From an uncultured Prevotella sp. (lineage in GTDB: Bacteria > Bacteroidota > Bacteroidia > Bacteroidales > Bacteroidaceae): a DNA stretch of 64,000 bases. Both the position numbers and the translations under genes were made by a program. The notes under the pieces were generated by a model. That model did not search any database, was not told where the DNA came from, and worked only from the letters and a program-made list of their open reading frames with translations. This document shows, piece by piece, positions 55,295-64,000 of the stretch. Positions within the stretch are counted from its first letter, which is position 1. The number at the start of each line of letters is the position of its first letter. The stretch lies in NCBI GenBank assembly GCA_934272845.1, contig CAKQSF010000004.1, positions 1-64,000 on the forward strand, read 5' to 3'.

Positions 55295-56621
55295 CTTTTT
55301 CCCCTTCAGTGTTGGCTTTGTCGTTGTTCTTGCCTTTGTTTCCATTGTTGTTAGGCTGTCGGTTACCGTTTTTCTGTTGTCGGTTACCATTGTCAGCCTT
55401 GCCGTTGTCTCCGTTTTGGTTGCGGTTGCCACCGTTTTGCGGTGTCTGCTGAGCCTTTTGCTTTTTGCGTTTTTTCTTTTTCTTAGCAGAGTCAAAGCGT
55501 GTCAGGTCAGCATCATCGAGCAAGTCCTTCGGCTTTTCTTGTGCCTTCTGTTTGCCATCATCGGCAAGTGACATAGGTTTCTTGCCTTCCTTGTTCATTT
55601 CGATAATCTCCTTAGCGCGGTCGGCGGTAATGGTTTCTAAGTTTGCCGCAATGCGTTTGTCGGTAGAGTAGGTTACCATGCCCGAGAGAATATCCTTCTT
55701 AAACATGTAGTAGTCAGCGTCCTGTGTCTGCAGAATGGCATCGTGTGGTGGCAGTTTCTTACCTGCCTCCATGTAGTTATCAATCTCATAGTTGAGGCAA
55801 CACTTTAGTTTCGCACACATACCAGCGAGTTTCTGTGGGTTAGGTGATATGTCCTGAAAGCGTGCTGCGTTAGTACTTACGCTGGAGAAGTTCTTCATCC
55901 ATGTGGCGCAACATAGTTCTCTGCCACACGGACCAGTACCACCTATGCGTCCAGCCTCCTGTCTTGCGCCAATTTGTTTCATCTCTATGCGCACATGGAA
56001 CGTGTCAGCAAGCACCTTGATGAGTTGTCTGAAGTCCACGCGTTCGTCGGCAATGTAGTAGAAAATGGCCTTATTGCCGTCGCCTTGGTATTCAACGTCG
56101 CCAATTTTCATTTGCAGTCCGAGGTCTTTCGCTATCTGTCGGCTCTGTATCATGGTAGCCTCCTCGCGGCTTTTAGCCTCGTAGTATCGCTCCATGTCGT
56201 TGTCTTTGGCAAGGCGGTAAATCTTTTTTATGTCATCTTCTGACTTTAGAAACGCCTTTCTTACTTGCAGTTCAGCCAGTCGTCCCGTCATGGTGACGAT
56301 GCCGATGTCGTGACCTGGGGTAGACTCTACAGCCACCCAGTCGCCCTTGTGCAGGTCGAGTTTGTTCACGTTGTGGTAATATCCCTTGCGTGTGTTTTTG
56401 AATTGTACCTCCACGAGGTCGGTACTCTCGTTGTTTCCAGGCACATCGGCAAGCCAGTCAAAGGCATTCAACTGGTGGTCGCTGCGCGAAACACCGCGTT
56501 TGCACAAGCCTCTGGCACAGCCATGTCCCAGTGTGAATTTCATATTTTCAAAGGGGTTCTTCTTCTCTTCTTTGCCATCAGCGTTGTTGAGAATAGGCTC
56601 CTGTATGTTGTTTTCGTCCAT
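55278..56621 (-). CDS. ricT: RicT/PSP1-domain protein with low-complexity tail
   Basis: The 447-residue protein has a PSP1 core (about 60-320) with cysteines in GCARGLCKRG, GGTGPCGRELCCATW and MCAKLKCCLNYE, as in RicT subunits that hold an iron-sulfur cluster. In Bacillus the Ric complex tunes RNA processing; the role here is unproven. From about 345 the tail is rich in Lys, Asn, Gln and Gly (GGNRNQNGDNGKADNGNRQQ) and probably disordered. holB lies upstream and gldH overlaps its end. Confidence 0.88.
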   Translation of the reverse strand: MDENNIQEPILNNADGKEEKKNPFENMKFTLGHGCARGLCKRGVSRSDHQLNAFDWLADVPGNNESTDLVEVQFKNTRKGYYHNVNKLDLHKGDWVAVESTPGHDIGIVTMTGRLAELQVRKAFLKSEDDIKKIYRLAKDNDMERYYEAKSREEATMIQSRQIAKDLGLQMKIGDVEYQGDGNKAIFYYIADERVDFRQLIKVLADTFHVRIEMKQIGARQEAGRIGGTGPCGRELCCATWMKNFSSVSTNAARFQDISPNPQKLAGMCAKLKCCLNYEIDNYMEAGKKLPPHDAILQTQDADYYMFKKDILSGMVTYSTDKRIAANLETITADRAKEIIEMNKEGKKPMSLADDGKQKAQEKPKDLLDDADLTRFDSAKKKKKRKKQKAQQTPQNGGNRNQNGDNGKADNGNRQQKNGNRQPNNNGNKGKNNDKANTEGEKGEKKQ

Positions 56622-56672
56622 TGTTATGTTGGGTTGTTGGTTATGGGGTGTTGGGTTGTTGGTTGTGATGGT

Positions 56673-57773
56673 TTATGTAGTGTGTAGTAATACCGCTACC
56701 TTCATCGTAATGTCAAAGAATACCATCCTTGCGTTAGCGTTCTGACCTATGTCGCGTAATGCAGTTTGGTAGAGTTCTTGAAATCCGAGAATGTTGCCTT
56801 CGTTGACAAACCGTGCAAATTTCTGGCAGAATTTCTCTTCCTCGCTTGTCATGTAGGTCAGTTCAGGCCTATGGAAGTTGTAAATGAATGCCTCTCTTGC
56901 CATGCGCAGAAAGTAAGTCAGCATGCGTTTCTGCTCTTCTCTGCCCATTGCCGCTACGTCCTCGCTCCATCTTTTAAGGTCTTTTACGTCGCGCATGTAC
57001 GCCTTTCTCATCAGCATAACGAAGAAGTCGAAGAACCTTTCGTTTTCGTTCCCAGCCTTCAGTTCCTCTAATGCCGTCAGCCAGTTGCCACCAGCGAGTC
57101 GTGTTATGCGCTTGGCATCATCTTCATTGAGTCGGCGTTGTTCTATCAATGCCTTCTGAATGTCGTCAGGCTCTATCGGTTTCACATCGAAGCGTTGCAC
57201 GCGTGAGCGTATGGTTTCGAGCAGTTTTTCTGGTTCTCGGCAAACAAAAATGAAGAGAGTTTGCGCTGGTGGCTCCTCTATCAGTTTCAGCATCTTGTTT
57301 GCGCACTCAAGATTCATGCGCTCTGGAAGCCATATTATGCTTATCTTCCATCCGCCTTGGTTGGCCTTCATGGTGAGGCTTTTGATGAGTTCGTTAGCCT
57401 CGCCCACAGTGATTACTGCCTGTTGGTTCTCTGCTCCCATTGCTGTCAGCCATTGGGCGAGAGAGAAGTAAGGTCCATCTTCAAGCAGAGTGTACCAATC
57501 CTCAATGAAATCATTGCTTGTTGGCTTGTAGTCAGAGTTCCATTTCTTGAGTTTTATGGTAGGGAAAGAGAAGTGAAGGTCAGGGTGTTTCACTCCCTTA
57601 ACCTTGAAACTACCTTTGTCAAGGATATGTTTGGCAAGCCCGATGGCAAGTGCCAGTTTGCCACAGCCGTCGGGTCCGCACAACATAAGGGCATGAGGCA
57701 ACTTGTCGTTGTCTGCCAGTCTGACGAGGCGTTGTGCCATGTCGTGTTGCCCTATGATGTTATCGAACTCCAT
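56673..57773 (-). CDS. holB: DNA polymerase III subunit delta'
   Basis: The 366-residue AAA+ clamp-loader subunit has FDNIIGQHDMAQRLVRL at 3-19 and the P-loop GPDGCGKLAL near 33-42. WLPERMNLECANKMLKLIEE near 150 with FIFVCREPEKLLETIRSRVQ is typical of delta'. It helps load the sliding clamp. A -7 box TAACTTTG lies at 57781-57788, only 8 bases before the ATG, which would make the message almost leaderless. Confidence 0.92.
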   Translation of the reverse strand: MEFDNIIGQHDMAQRLVRLADNDKLPHALMLCGPDGCGKLALAIGLAKHILDKGSFKVKGVKHPDLHFSFPTIKLKKWNSDYKPTSNDFIEDWYTLLEDGPYFSLAQWLTAMGAENQQAVITVGEANELIKSLTMKANQGGWKISIIWLPERMNLECANKMLKLIEEPPAQTLFIFVCREPEKLLETIRSRVQRFDVKPIEPDDIQKALIEQRRLNEDDAKRITRLAGGNWLTALEELKAGNENERFFDFFVMLMRKAYMRDVKDLKRWSEDVAAMGREEQKRMLTYFLRMAREAFIYNFHRPELTYMTSEEEKFCQKFARFVNEGNILGFQELYQTALRDIGQNANARMVFFDITMKVAVLLHTT

Positions 57774-57840
57774 TTCTGTGCAAAGTTACAAAAAAAAAAT
57801 GTAATACAAGCATGCCAATGTAAAAAGTATATAGGAATTA

Positions 57841-58545
57841 CTATTCTGTAAGTATTCCTATTATCTTCTCATTTACGCTTTTAAGGTTATGCGTTGCGTT
57901 GCGAAGGTTGTCGTGAAAGGCGTCCATATCGTCCTCTTCATCATCGCGAAGATTTGTTACAGCCTTAACATATAGCACGGGAGTACCAAAGAGACTGCAC
58001 ACAAAGCCCACGGCAGCACCTTCCATCTCCTTCAGTCTGCCACCGTTTTCATCGATAATACGCTCCTCTTCTGCGGTCATGTCAAAGGAAGAACCTGTTG
58101 TGACCTTGCCCATTCTTAAGGACAAACGTTCCGCTAACTCGGCACTACCGCTCCATACGGGGTAATTGCCTAAGCCCTGAGTAGCCCATGCATTATCGCC
58201 AGGCACACGACGGTCGTGGAACATAGCACCGTTACCTATATAAACTCGCCCGACTCCCGCGCCGTAACGCTTCCAGCCTCCGCACGTACCGCTACAGATA
58301 ATGATGTCAGGGTGCAGACGTTCTATAGCCGCCATGGTGGTAATGGCAGCCGCTTCGCAACCAATGAGGTCGCGGTCGTGTTGTCTTCCGTTGTGTACCA
58401 CATACAGTTCCTTGCCGTTCACGCTGCCACTGTATAGTTGGCAGGGCAGGGGAGAGAAGAAGTCTTGCTGATGGTGCAGGTTAAAACATTCGATGAGTGG
58501 CTGTGTCTCTGCCTCCATTGCAACGATATAACATATTTTGTTCAT
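57841..58545 (-). CDS. MTA/SAH nucleosidase-like protein with Asn in place of catalytic Asp
   Basis: From MNKICYIVAMEAE the protein has 234 residues of the nucleoside phosphorylase fold. Glu13 and the KEMEGAA block (Glu175) match the substrate site of MTAN. The catalytic Asp of E. coli MTAN (D197) is Asn198 here, in KAVTNLRDD. Futalosine hydrolases, as I recall, also carry Asn there. It could cleave methylthioadenosine, S-adenosylhomocysteine, futalosine or another nucleoside. The longer frame to 58659 crosses the promoter, so the later ATG was chosen. Confidence 0.75.
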   Translation of the reverse strand: MNKICYIVAMEAETQPLIECFNLHHQQDFFSPLPCQLYSGSVNGKELYVVHNGRQHDRDLIGCEAAAITTMAAIERLHPDIIICSGTCGGWKRYGAGVGRVYIGNGAMFHDRRVPGDNAWATQGLGNYPVWSGSAELAERLSLRMGKVTTGSSFDMTAEEERIIDENGGRLKEMEGAAVGFVCSLFGTPVLYVKAVTNLRDDEEDDMDAFHDNLRNATHNLKSVNEKIIGILTE

Positions 58546-58602
58546 AGTAAGTGTCATGTGATTAAGTTGTTTTTTCACCGTCACGAAAAAAGAAATGATA
58601 CG

Positions 58603-58634
58603 CAAAGGTATAACTTTTTTCCTAAACACGCAAA
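58603..58634 (-). promoter_or_regulatory. Promoter of the nucleosidase gene
   Basis: On the minus strand TTTG (58631-58634) precedes TACCTTTG (58603-58610) by 20 bases. It is a full consensus match, about 58 bases before ATG 58545. Confidence 0.75.
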
Positions 58635-58665
58635 TGTTTGCAACTGGGTTGCAGCGCATGTTTAG

Positions 58666-58673
58666 TAACTTTG
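58666..58673 (+). promoter_or_regulatory. -7 box of the efflux operon
   Basis: TAACTTTG lies 38 bases before the first ATG of the RND operon. The nearest TTTG (58637-58640) is 25 bases upstream, longer than ideal, as in some regulated promoters. Confidence 0.45.
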
Positions 58674-58710
58674 CGACCGAAACATAAACGTAGAAAAGAA
58701 AGAACTGTAT

Positions 58711-59904
58711 ATGAAAAGAATTTTATTTGTTGCGGTAGTGACGTGTCTTGCCATTGCGGGATTTATGTATTTTACCAGTGGTAGCCATGCGGAAGCGCAT
58801 GAAGACCATGACGGTCACGACCATGAGGAGGCTGCGGACGTAGACAATATACTCCTGACGAAGAAGCAAATAGATGCCGTTGACCTGAAGATGGGAGAGG
58901 TAGAGCAACGTGAACTTGACGCTACCGTGCGTGCTAACGGTCAACTCGTGCTGCGACCACAGGCACGTGGCGCTGTGGCATCGCTCATGGGAGGCGTGGT
59001 AAAGAGCATAAACGTGAAGGAAGGACAGCACGTCGCTAAGGGACAAGTGGTGGCAACGATAGAGAATACGGACGTGATGTCGCTGCAACGTGAGTATTAT
59101 TCCGCTTGTCGTGAGGCTGAAATGGCAAAGGAAGAGATGCTGCGCCAACAGACATTGCAACAAAATGGGGCAGGAGTGAAGAAGACAATGCAGCAAGCAC
59201 AGAAGGACTTTAAGATAGCGCAGGCAAACGTTATGGGCATAGCGAGGCAGTTGCAGCAGATGGGGATAAACGTAGCGCAGGTGGCACAGGGACGCTTTAC
59301 CACAGCGTTTCCGTTGCGTGCGCCTATCGCAGGTACCGTAAGTCAGTTGATAGCGTCACTCGGTAGTTACGCGGATATGCAGACTCCGCTCATGATGATA
59401 CGTAATAATGACGCTGTTGAGGCAGACCTTAATGTCTTTGAGAAGGATATTAGCAAGATAAAAGTGGGCGACAAGGTGCGCCTAACGCTGACAAACCAGA
59501 CTGGAGTGACAGTGAACGGCGTTGTGTATGGCATCAACCAGTACTTTAATGATGGTACGAAGGCTGTGGCGGCACACGTAAAACTTAATGCGACAAATGG
59601 CGCGCGCCTCTTCGATGGGATGTATGTGCAGGGACAGATAGCCACAGGTAGCCAGCAATGTAATACCTTGCCCTCAAAGGCTATAGTGACTTCTGACGGC
59701 AAGAAGTATATCTTCATGCTGAACAAGCAGCCAGATAAGGACGGATATTCATTCTCACGCCACGAAGTTGAGACGGGAGTGGAACAGGAAGGATATACGG
59801 AAGTGGCGCTGTGCAAGCACTTTAAGAACGGAAAGAAAATAGTAACGGACAACGCTTTCTACCTTCTCTCAATGACAGAAGACCACGGAGAGCATAATCA
59901 TTAA
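58711..59904 (+). CDS. RND efflux periplasmic adaptor (CzcB-like)
   Basis: The 397-residue protein has an N-terminal hydrophobic anchor (about 4-24). A histidine- and acid-rich stretch (AEAHEDHDGHDHEEAAD, 27-43) follows, then the barrel-sandwich hybrid (GGVVKSINVKEGQHVAKGQVV) and a helical hairpin. The C-terminal end DHGEHNH is again His-rich. These ends suggest metal binding in the periplasm. The protein joins the RND pump to the outer-membrane channel. The pump gene follows after 7 bases. Confidence 0.9.
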   Translation: MKRILFVAVVTCLAIAGFMYFTSGSHAEAHEDHDGHDHEEAADVDNILLTKKQIDAVDLKMGEVEQRELDATVRANGQLVLRPQARGAVASLMGGVVKSINVKEGQHVAKGQVVATIENTDVMSLQREYYSACREAEMAKEEMLRQQTLQQNGAGVKKTMQQAQKDFKIAQANVMGIARQLQQMGINVAQVAQGRFTTAFPLRAPIAGTVSQLIASLGSYADMQTPLMMIRNNDAVEADLNVFEKDISKIKVGDKVRLTLTNQTGVTVNGVVYGINQYFNDGTKAVAAHVKLNATNGARLFDGMYVQGQIATGSQQCNTLPSKAIVTSDGKKYIFMLNKQPDKDGYSFSRHEVETGVEQEGYTEVALCKHFKNGKKIVTDNAFYLLSMTEDHGEHNH

Positions 59905-59911
59905 GAGCAAT

Positions 59912-62900
59912 ATGTTTCAGAAACTTATTACTTTCTCCATACACAACAAACTTGTCGTTGGGGTGATGACGCTTGTTCTCATAGCGTGGGGCGTGTGGTC
60001 GTTGGTGCATTTGCCGTTTGACGCTACGCCAGACATAACGGATAACCAAGTGCAAGTGATAACACAAGCGCCATCGTTGGGGGCACAAGAGGTGGAACAG
60101 TACATCACTACGCCGATAGAAATGGCGCTTGCTAACATACCGCGCATAGAGAATAGAAGAAGTATATCACGCAGTGGCCTGTCAGTTATTACCCTTGTGT
60201 TCGATGATGGGGCTGATATCTACTGGGCACGCTCGCAAGTTAGTCAGGTACTTGAAAGCGTTAGCAAGGAACTACCAGCCAATTCAAACACCGAGATGGG
60301 GCCTATTGCGACCGGTCTGGGCGAGATATTCCACTATACGGTACGTGCTAAGAAAGAATATGAGGATAAATACTCGCTAACTCAGTTGCGTACAATACAG
60401 GATTGGATAGTGCGTAAGCAACTGTCTGGCACACCTGGAGTGGCAGAAGTAAGCGGATGGGGAGGATATGTTAAGCAGTATGAGGTGGCAGTTGATAACG
60501 ACCGCCTTACCGCCAACGGCATAACAATATCCGAAGTCTACTCCGCTCTGGAGAAAAATAACGCCAATACAGGTGGTAGTTACATAGAGTCAGACGCTAA
60601 TCAGTATTATATCCGTGGCATAGGAGTCGTAAAGACCTTGCAGGATATAGCGAATATAAGCATCAAAAACGTTGGTTCAGCATCGGTACGCATAGGAGAT
60701 GTCGCCCGTGTAGAGGAGGGGCACGCCACTCGTTTCGGTGCAGTAACGCGCAATGGAGAGGGAGAAGTGGTGGCAGGTATTGCCATAATGCTCAAGGGAG
60801 AGAACTTCCAAGAGGTGATAAAGAACGTGAAAGAGCGCATCAGTCAGATACAACAGTCGCTCCCTGAGGGCGTGGTGATAGAGCCGTTCATTGACCGTAC
60901 GGACTTAGTGAGCCGTGTTGAGGGTACGATAGCACGCAACCTCGTTGAGGGAGGATTGATAGTAATCTTCGTTCTCGTCCTGTTTCTAGGTAATTGGCGT
61001 GCAGGTCTGGTCGTAGCCTCTGTCATACCGCTCTCCATGCTCTTTGCTTTCGGCATGATGAAGACCTTTGGTATAGCGGGAAACCTGATGTCATTGGGAG
61101 CGATAGACTTCGGAATGATTGTTGATTCTGCCGTGATTATAGTTGAGGCGGTGGTCACTCACATTAACACAGGGCACTTCTCTGACCCCAAAGTGCGTGC
61201 GGCTTACCTTGCACAAAGTAAAGGTGGTAGCGCAATCGGGATGCCATTCCGCCTCACTCGTGCCCAGATGGACGAAGAAGTGCATTTCTCCGCGTCACGC
61301 ATCAGGCAGAGTGCCGCCTTCGGTGAGATAATAATAATGATAGTTTACGTCCCGTTGATGACGCTTGTGGGTATAGAAGGCAAGATGTTCCGCCCTATGG
61401 CGTTGACCGTTTTCTTTGCTATTCTCGGTGCGTTCATCCTTTCTCTGACGTATGTGCCTATGGCGAGCAGCCTGTTCTTGAGCCGTTCGATGCACAATAA
61501 CAAAACGCTGTCAGACAGAATCATTGAGATGTTGCAGCGATGGTATCGTAAAATCCTTGAATGGTCATTGATACAAAGCCGTAATGTGATAACAGCAGCA
61601 GTGTCGTTGTTTTGCGTTTCCGTTGTAGCCTTTAAGTTCTTGGGGGGCGAATTTATCCCAAGTTTAGAGGAAGGCGACTTTGCCGTGGAGATGAGTATGG
61701 CGCAAGGCACGTCGCTAACGCAGATGGTAGAGAGTTGTACGAAGGCAGAGAGACTGCTAAAGGCGCAATATCCAGAGATAATACAGGTTGTAAGCCGCAT
61801 TGGTAGTGCAGAGATTCCAACCGATCCGATGCCTGTAGAGCGTGCAGACATAATGATATCGTTGAAGCCTAAGGCCGAGTGGACGTCGGCGAAGACTACT
61901 GCTGAGTTGCAGGAGAAGATGGAAGAGACGCTGAAAACAATCCCAGGACTGGAGGCGGAGATATCACAACCGATACAAATGCGTAACAATGAGTTGCTGA
62001 CAGGTATCAAGCAGGACGTGGCTATAAAGATTTTCGGTGACGACATTGCTACTCTTACTGAGCAAGCCAATAAGGTTGCAGGTATGATTAAGTCTATACC
62101 TGGTGTCAGTGGCATCTTTGTAGAGGAGGTGTCAGGTCTTCCGCAGTTGCAGATAAAATACAATCACGAGCGAATGGCGGCTTACGGCGTCAGCGTAGAT
62201 GATGTTAATTCCGTGTTAGAGACAACCTTTGCTGGTGCGGTAGCGGGCGCAGTGTATGAGGGAGAGAAAAAGTTTGATCTCGTGGTGCGTCTTGATAACA
62301 ACGAGCGTACAGCCGAGACGTTGCGTAACCTCTCTATTCCTCTCCCCTCAGGTGAGGCTATTCCGCTGGAGCAGATAGCCGAAGTGGTATACGAATCAGC
62401 CCCTGCACAGGTGTCACATGAGGATGGTAGTAGACGAATCTACGTTGGTTTCAACGTAAAGGGGCGCGATGTGCAGTCTACTGTTAATGACATTCAGGCA
62501 CGACTTGATTCTAGTCTACATCTGCCAGAGGGCTACTACTACACCTATGGCGGTACGTTCAAGAACCTACAGAGTGCTACCGCCCGTCTGATGGTGGTTG
62601 TCCCGATAGCCCTTGTCATCATATTACTGTTGCTATATGCCACGGTTAAGAACGTCAGAGAGTCCCTTTTCGTCTTTACTGCTATCCCATTGGCGGCTAT
62701 TGGCGGAGTGTGGGCGTTGTGGTTGCGTGGTATGCCGTTCTCAATCTCTGCTGGTGTGGGCTTCATTGCACTCTTTGGCGTGGCTGTTCTCAACGGTATT
62801 GTTCTGATAGGACAGATGAACCAGATGGAAGCGGAGCAGAAAAACGCTCTTATAGACATAAAAGATGACGGTGAACGCAAGATGATGGCAGAGCGAATGT

Positions 62901-63121
62901 TACACAGTCGCATCATCGACAGTTGCTTAATACGCTTGCGTCCAGTGCTGATGACTGCGCTTGTAGCCTCTATGGGCTTTCTGCCTATGGCGTTTTCAAC
63001 TGGTGATGGCGCAGAGGTACAGCGTCCATTGGCAACTGTTGTGATAGGAGGATTGATTACTTCAACGCTCCTAACGCTATTAGTGCTGCCGTCAATATAT
63101 AAACAATTCAGTAGAAAATAA
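59912..63121 (+). CDS. Heavy-metal RND efflux pump (CzcA-like)
   Basis: The 1069-residue inner-membrane pump has twelve membrane segments and two large periplasmic loops. It starts with LPFDATPDITDNQVQV typical of the HME family. TM4 carries IDFGMIVDSAVIIVE, the paired-Asp motif of divalent-cation (Zn, Co, Cd, Ni) members, unlike the Cu/Ag type. FIDRTDLVSRVEGTIARNL and GGEFIPSLEEGDFAVEM are family blocks. It works with the adaptor and the outer-membrane gene on either side. Confidence 0.93.
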   Translation: MFQKLITFSIHNKLVVGVMTLVLIAWGVWSLVHLPFDATPDITDNQVQVITQAPSLGAQEVEQYITTPIEMALANIPRIENRRSISRSGLSVITLVFDDGADIYWARSQVSQVLESVSKELPANSNTEMGPIATGLGEIFHYTVRAKKEYEDKYSLTQLRTIQDWIVRKQLSGTPGVAEVSGWGGYVKQYEVAVDNDRLTANGITISEVYSALEKNNANTGGSYIESDANQYYIRGIGVVKTLQDIANISIKNVGSASVRIGDVARVEEGHATRFGAVTRNGEGEVVAGIAIMLKGENFQEVIKNVKERISQIQQSLPEGVVIEPFIDRTDLVSRVEGTIARNLVEGGLIVIFVLVLFLGNWRAGLVVASVIPLSMLFAFGMMKTFGIAGNLMSLGAIDFGMIVDSAVIIVEAVVTHINTGHFSDPKVRAAYLAQSKGGSAIGMPFRLTRAQMDEEVHFSASRIRQSAAFGEIIIMIVYVPLMTLVGIEGKMFRPMALTVFFAILGAFILSLTYVPMASSLFLSRSMHNNKTLSDRIIEMLQRWYRKILEWSLIQSRNVITAAVSLFCVSVVAFKFLGGEFIPSLEEGDFAVEMSMAQGTSLTQMVESCTKAERLLKAQYPEIIQVVSRIGSAEIPTDPMPVERADIMISLKPKAEWTSAKTTAELQEKMEETLKTIPGLEAEISQPIQMRNNELLTGIKQDVAIKIFGDDIATLTEQANKVAGMIKSIPGVSGIFVEEVSGLPQLQIKYNHERMAAYGVSVDDVNSVLETTFAGAVAGAVYEGEKKFDLVVRLDNNERTAETLRNLSIPLPSGEAIPLEQIAEVVYESAPAQVSHEDGSRRIYVGFNVKGRDVQSTVNDIQARLDSSLHLPEGYYYTYGGTFKNLQSATARLMVVVPIALVIILLLLYATVKNVRESLFVFTAIPLAAIGGVWALWLRGMPFSISAGVGFIALFGVAVLNGIVLIGQMNQMEAEQKNALIDIKDDGERKMMAERMLHSRIIDSCLIRLRPVLMTALVASMGFLPMAFSTGDGAEVQRPLATVVIGGLITSTLLTLLVLPSIYKQFSRK

Positions 63122-63158
63122 TAGATTTCTCTCCTTGAATAGACATATATTCTATGTT

Positions 63159-63199
63159 CATATAATCATCTTGAAATATCATATAATCATCTTGAAATA
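63159..63199 (+). repeat. 20-bp tandem duplication before the outer-membrane gene
   Basis: CATATAATCATCTTGAAATA occurs twice, separated by one base, ending at the ATG of the next gene. Confidence 0.85.
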
Positions 63200-64000
63200 A
63201 TGAATAATATTATAAGGACAACCTTTCTCTTGCTTTCTGCTGTGGTATGTGGAAGCGTTAGTGCTCAGCGTTTGACCTTATCGCAGTGCCAAACGCTTGC
63301 AGCAGACCGCAATCTGAGCCTTCGTACCGCTGATGCACAGGTAGAACGTGCTCGTATTATGCACGGAACGGCATGGGATTTAGACAAAACGGACATAGCA
63401 TTGTCGCAAGATCCTACCTCTGGAGGGTCGCCAGACAACGCCATTTCCATCTCACAGTCGATAGAATTTCCTACGGTTTACACGGCGCGCCGCCGACAGT
63501 TGCGTGCCGAAACGAAAGCGGAAGAGAGCCGACGACGTATTGTTGCCGTGCAAATCAATGCAGATATAGCCTCCGCTTACTGGCAGTTGGTGTATGAAAA
63601 TGAGAAACTTAACATTCTGCGCAGCCAGGATTCGCTGCTCGTTAGTTATGCGAAGATAGCCCGACAGCGTTACGATGCTGGTGAGGCAAGGCTGTTAGAG
63701 AGCCTCAGTGCCGACCGACTGTTGGAAGAAAACGCTATGGAGATTGCCGCGACACAGGGACAAATACGCAGCGTGCAGTTAACACTGAGGACGTTAGTGG
63801 GTAACGATTCCGTCATAACTCCTGCCGATGAACGACTCGTTCCTATTGCCTATACACCGTCAGCACAATACAATTACTCTACAACGGCAGAGGGAGAGTA
63901 TGCTAATGACCGTGTCGTTGTAACAGAGAAAGCACTTAGTGTGGCAAAGAACGCATACGCTCCATCGCTCTCTCTCACCCTGAAGAATCAGTTAGTGATA
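63200..64000 (+). CDS. TolC-like outer-membrane efflux protein (CzcC-like), cut by window end
   Basis: The first 267 codons are in the window and remain open. MNNIIRTTFLLLSAVVCGSV begins a signal peptide ending SAQ at about 22. The helical barrel then starts (LTLSQCQTLAADRNLSLRTA). The pattern SISQSIEFPTVYTARRRQLR and long amphipathic helices fit the OEP family. It completes a tripartite CzcBAC-like pump. Start ATG 63200 follows a tandem duplication with no Shine-Dalgarno site. The C-terminal half is unseen. Confidence 0.88.
   Translation, partial: MNNIIRTTFLLLSAVVCGSVSAQRLTLSQCQTLAADRNLSLRTADAQVERARIMHGTAWDLDKTDIALSQDPTSGGSPDNAISISQSIEFPTVYTARRRQLRAETKAEESRRRIVAVQINADIASAYWQLVYENEKLNILRSQDSLLVSYAKIARQRYDAGEARLLESLSADRLLEENAMEIAATQGQIRSVQLTLRTLVGNDSVITPADERLVPIAYTPSAQYNYSTTAEGEYANDRVVVTEKALSVAKNAYAPSLSLTLKNQLVI

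Noticed and set aside
55241-55495. Longer gldH frame reaching to 55495
   Set aside because: Upstream of GTG 55294 it is the shadow of the ricT low-complexity tail (RKRKNAKSKRLSRHRKT) and would bury the lipoprotein signal.

Overview
The window looks like chromosome from a Prevotella-type member of the Bacteroidales. Supporting signs are a PorX response regulator, a GldH lipoprotein, a MurF-alanine racemase fusion, a succinylornithine-type transcarbamylase, DUF4271 and DUF2147 genes, several promoters of the Bacteroidetes form TTTG-N20-TAnnTTTG, and A/C-rich leaders that mostly lack a Shine-Dalgarno site. No rRNA, CRISPR array, prophage, transposase or SusC/SusD pair was seen.

Layout. 1-7.7 kb: a secreted GH29 fucosidase, a transcarbamylase for arginine synthesis, folP-cdaA (folate; c-di-AMP) and pta-ackA (acetate fermentation). 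7.9-13.2 kb: a LicD-type phosphotransferase gene convergent with a nucleotide-sugar SDR, a TarI/IspD-like cytidylyltransferase and murF/alr; the first three could make and transfer a CDP-activated polyol phosphate. 13.3-22.3 kb: secreted GH2, GH105 and GH127/146 enzymes suited to pectic and arabinose- or galactose-containing glycans, with an orphan histidine kinase and a DUF2147 protein. 23-32.4 kb: a minus-strand surface polysaccharide operon (VanZ-like, three GT4, one GT2, two paralogous multi-pass membrane proteins, a flippase) with a well-formed promoter upstream. 32.5-40.2 kb: two tandem NSS-type sodium symporters, an AAA+ ATPase, a MATE exporter and an Hsp20 gene with a sigma-54-like promoter. 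40.4-46.6 kb: a large GH95 enzyme with a possible type IX sorting tail, divergent from a membrane-anchored AraC-type regulator. 46.7-58.5 kb: a housekeeping block on the minus strand (tRNA-Gln, tyrS, yidD, rnpA, hemD, DUF4271, metK, rpsO, tsaE, porX, gldH, ricT, holB, a nucleosidase). 58.7 kb to the end: a CzcBAC-type heavy-metal RND efflux operon, its outer-membrane gene cut by the window edge.

The least ordinary content is between the genes. I see two families of about 200-bp terminal-inverted-repeat elements (non-autonomous, MITE-like), a palindromic 230-bp element, a family bounded by phased ATTAAT arms, modules of about 200 bp bounded by a direct repeat, and several 20-24-bp tandem arrays. 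Some of these supply the stop codon or last codons of the neighbouring gene. Many genes also have an A/C-rich leader with an apparent 8-nt period.

The strongest single regulatory signal is upstream of hsp20: five GTTTAA motifs spaced 21, 20, 21 and 20 bp, then a near-consensus -24/-12 promoter, then a rare strong Shine-Dalgarno site.
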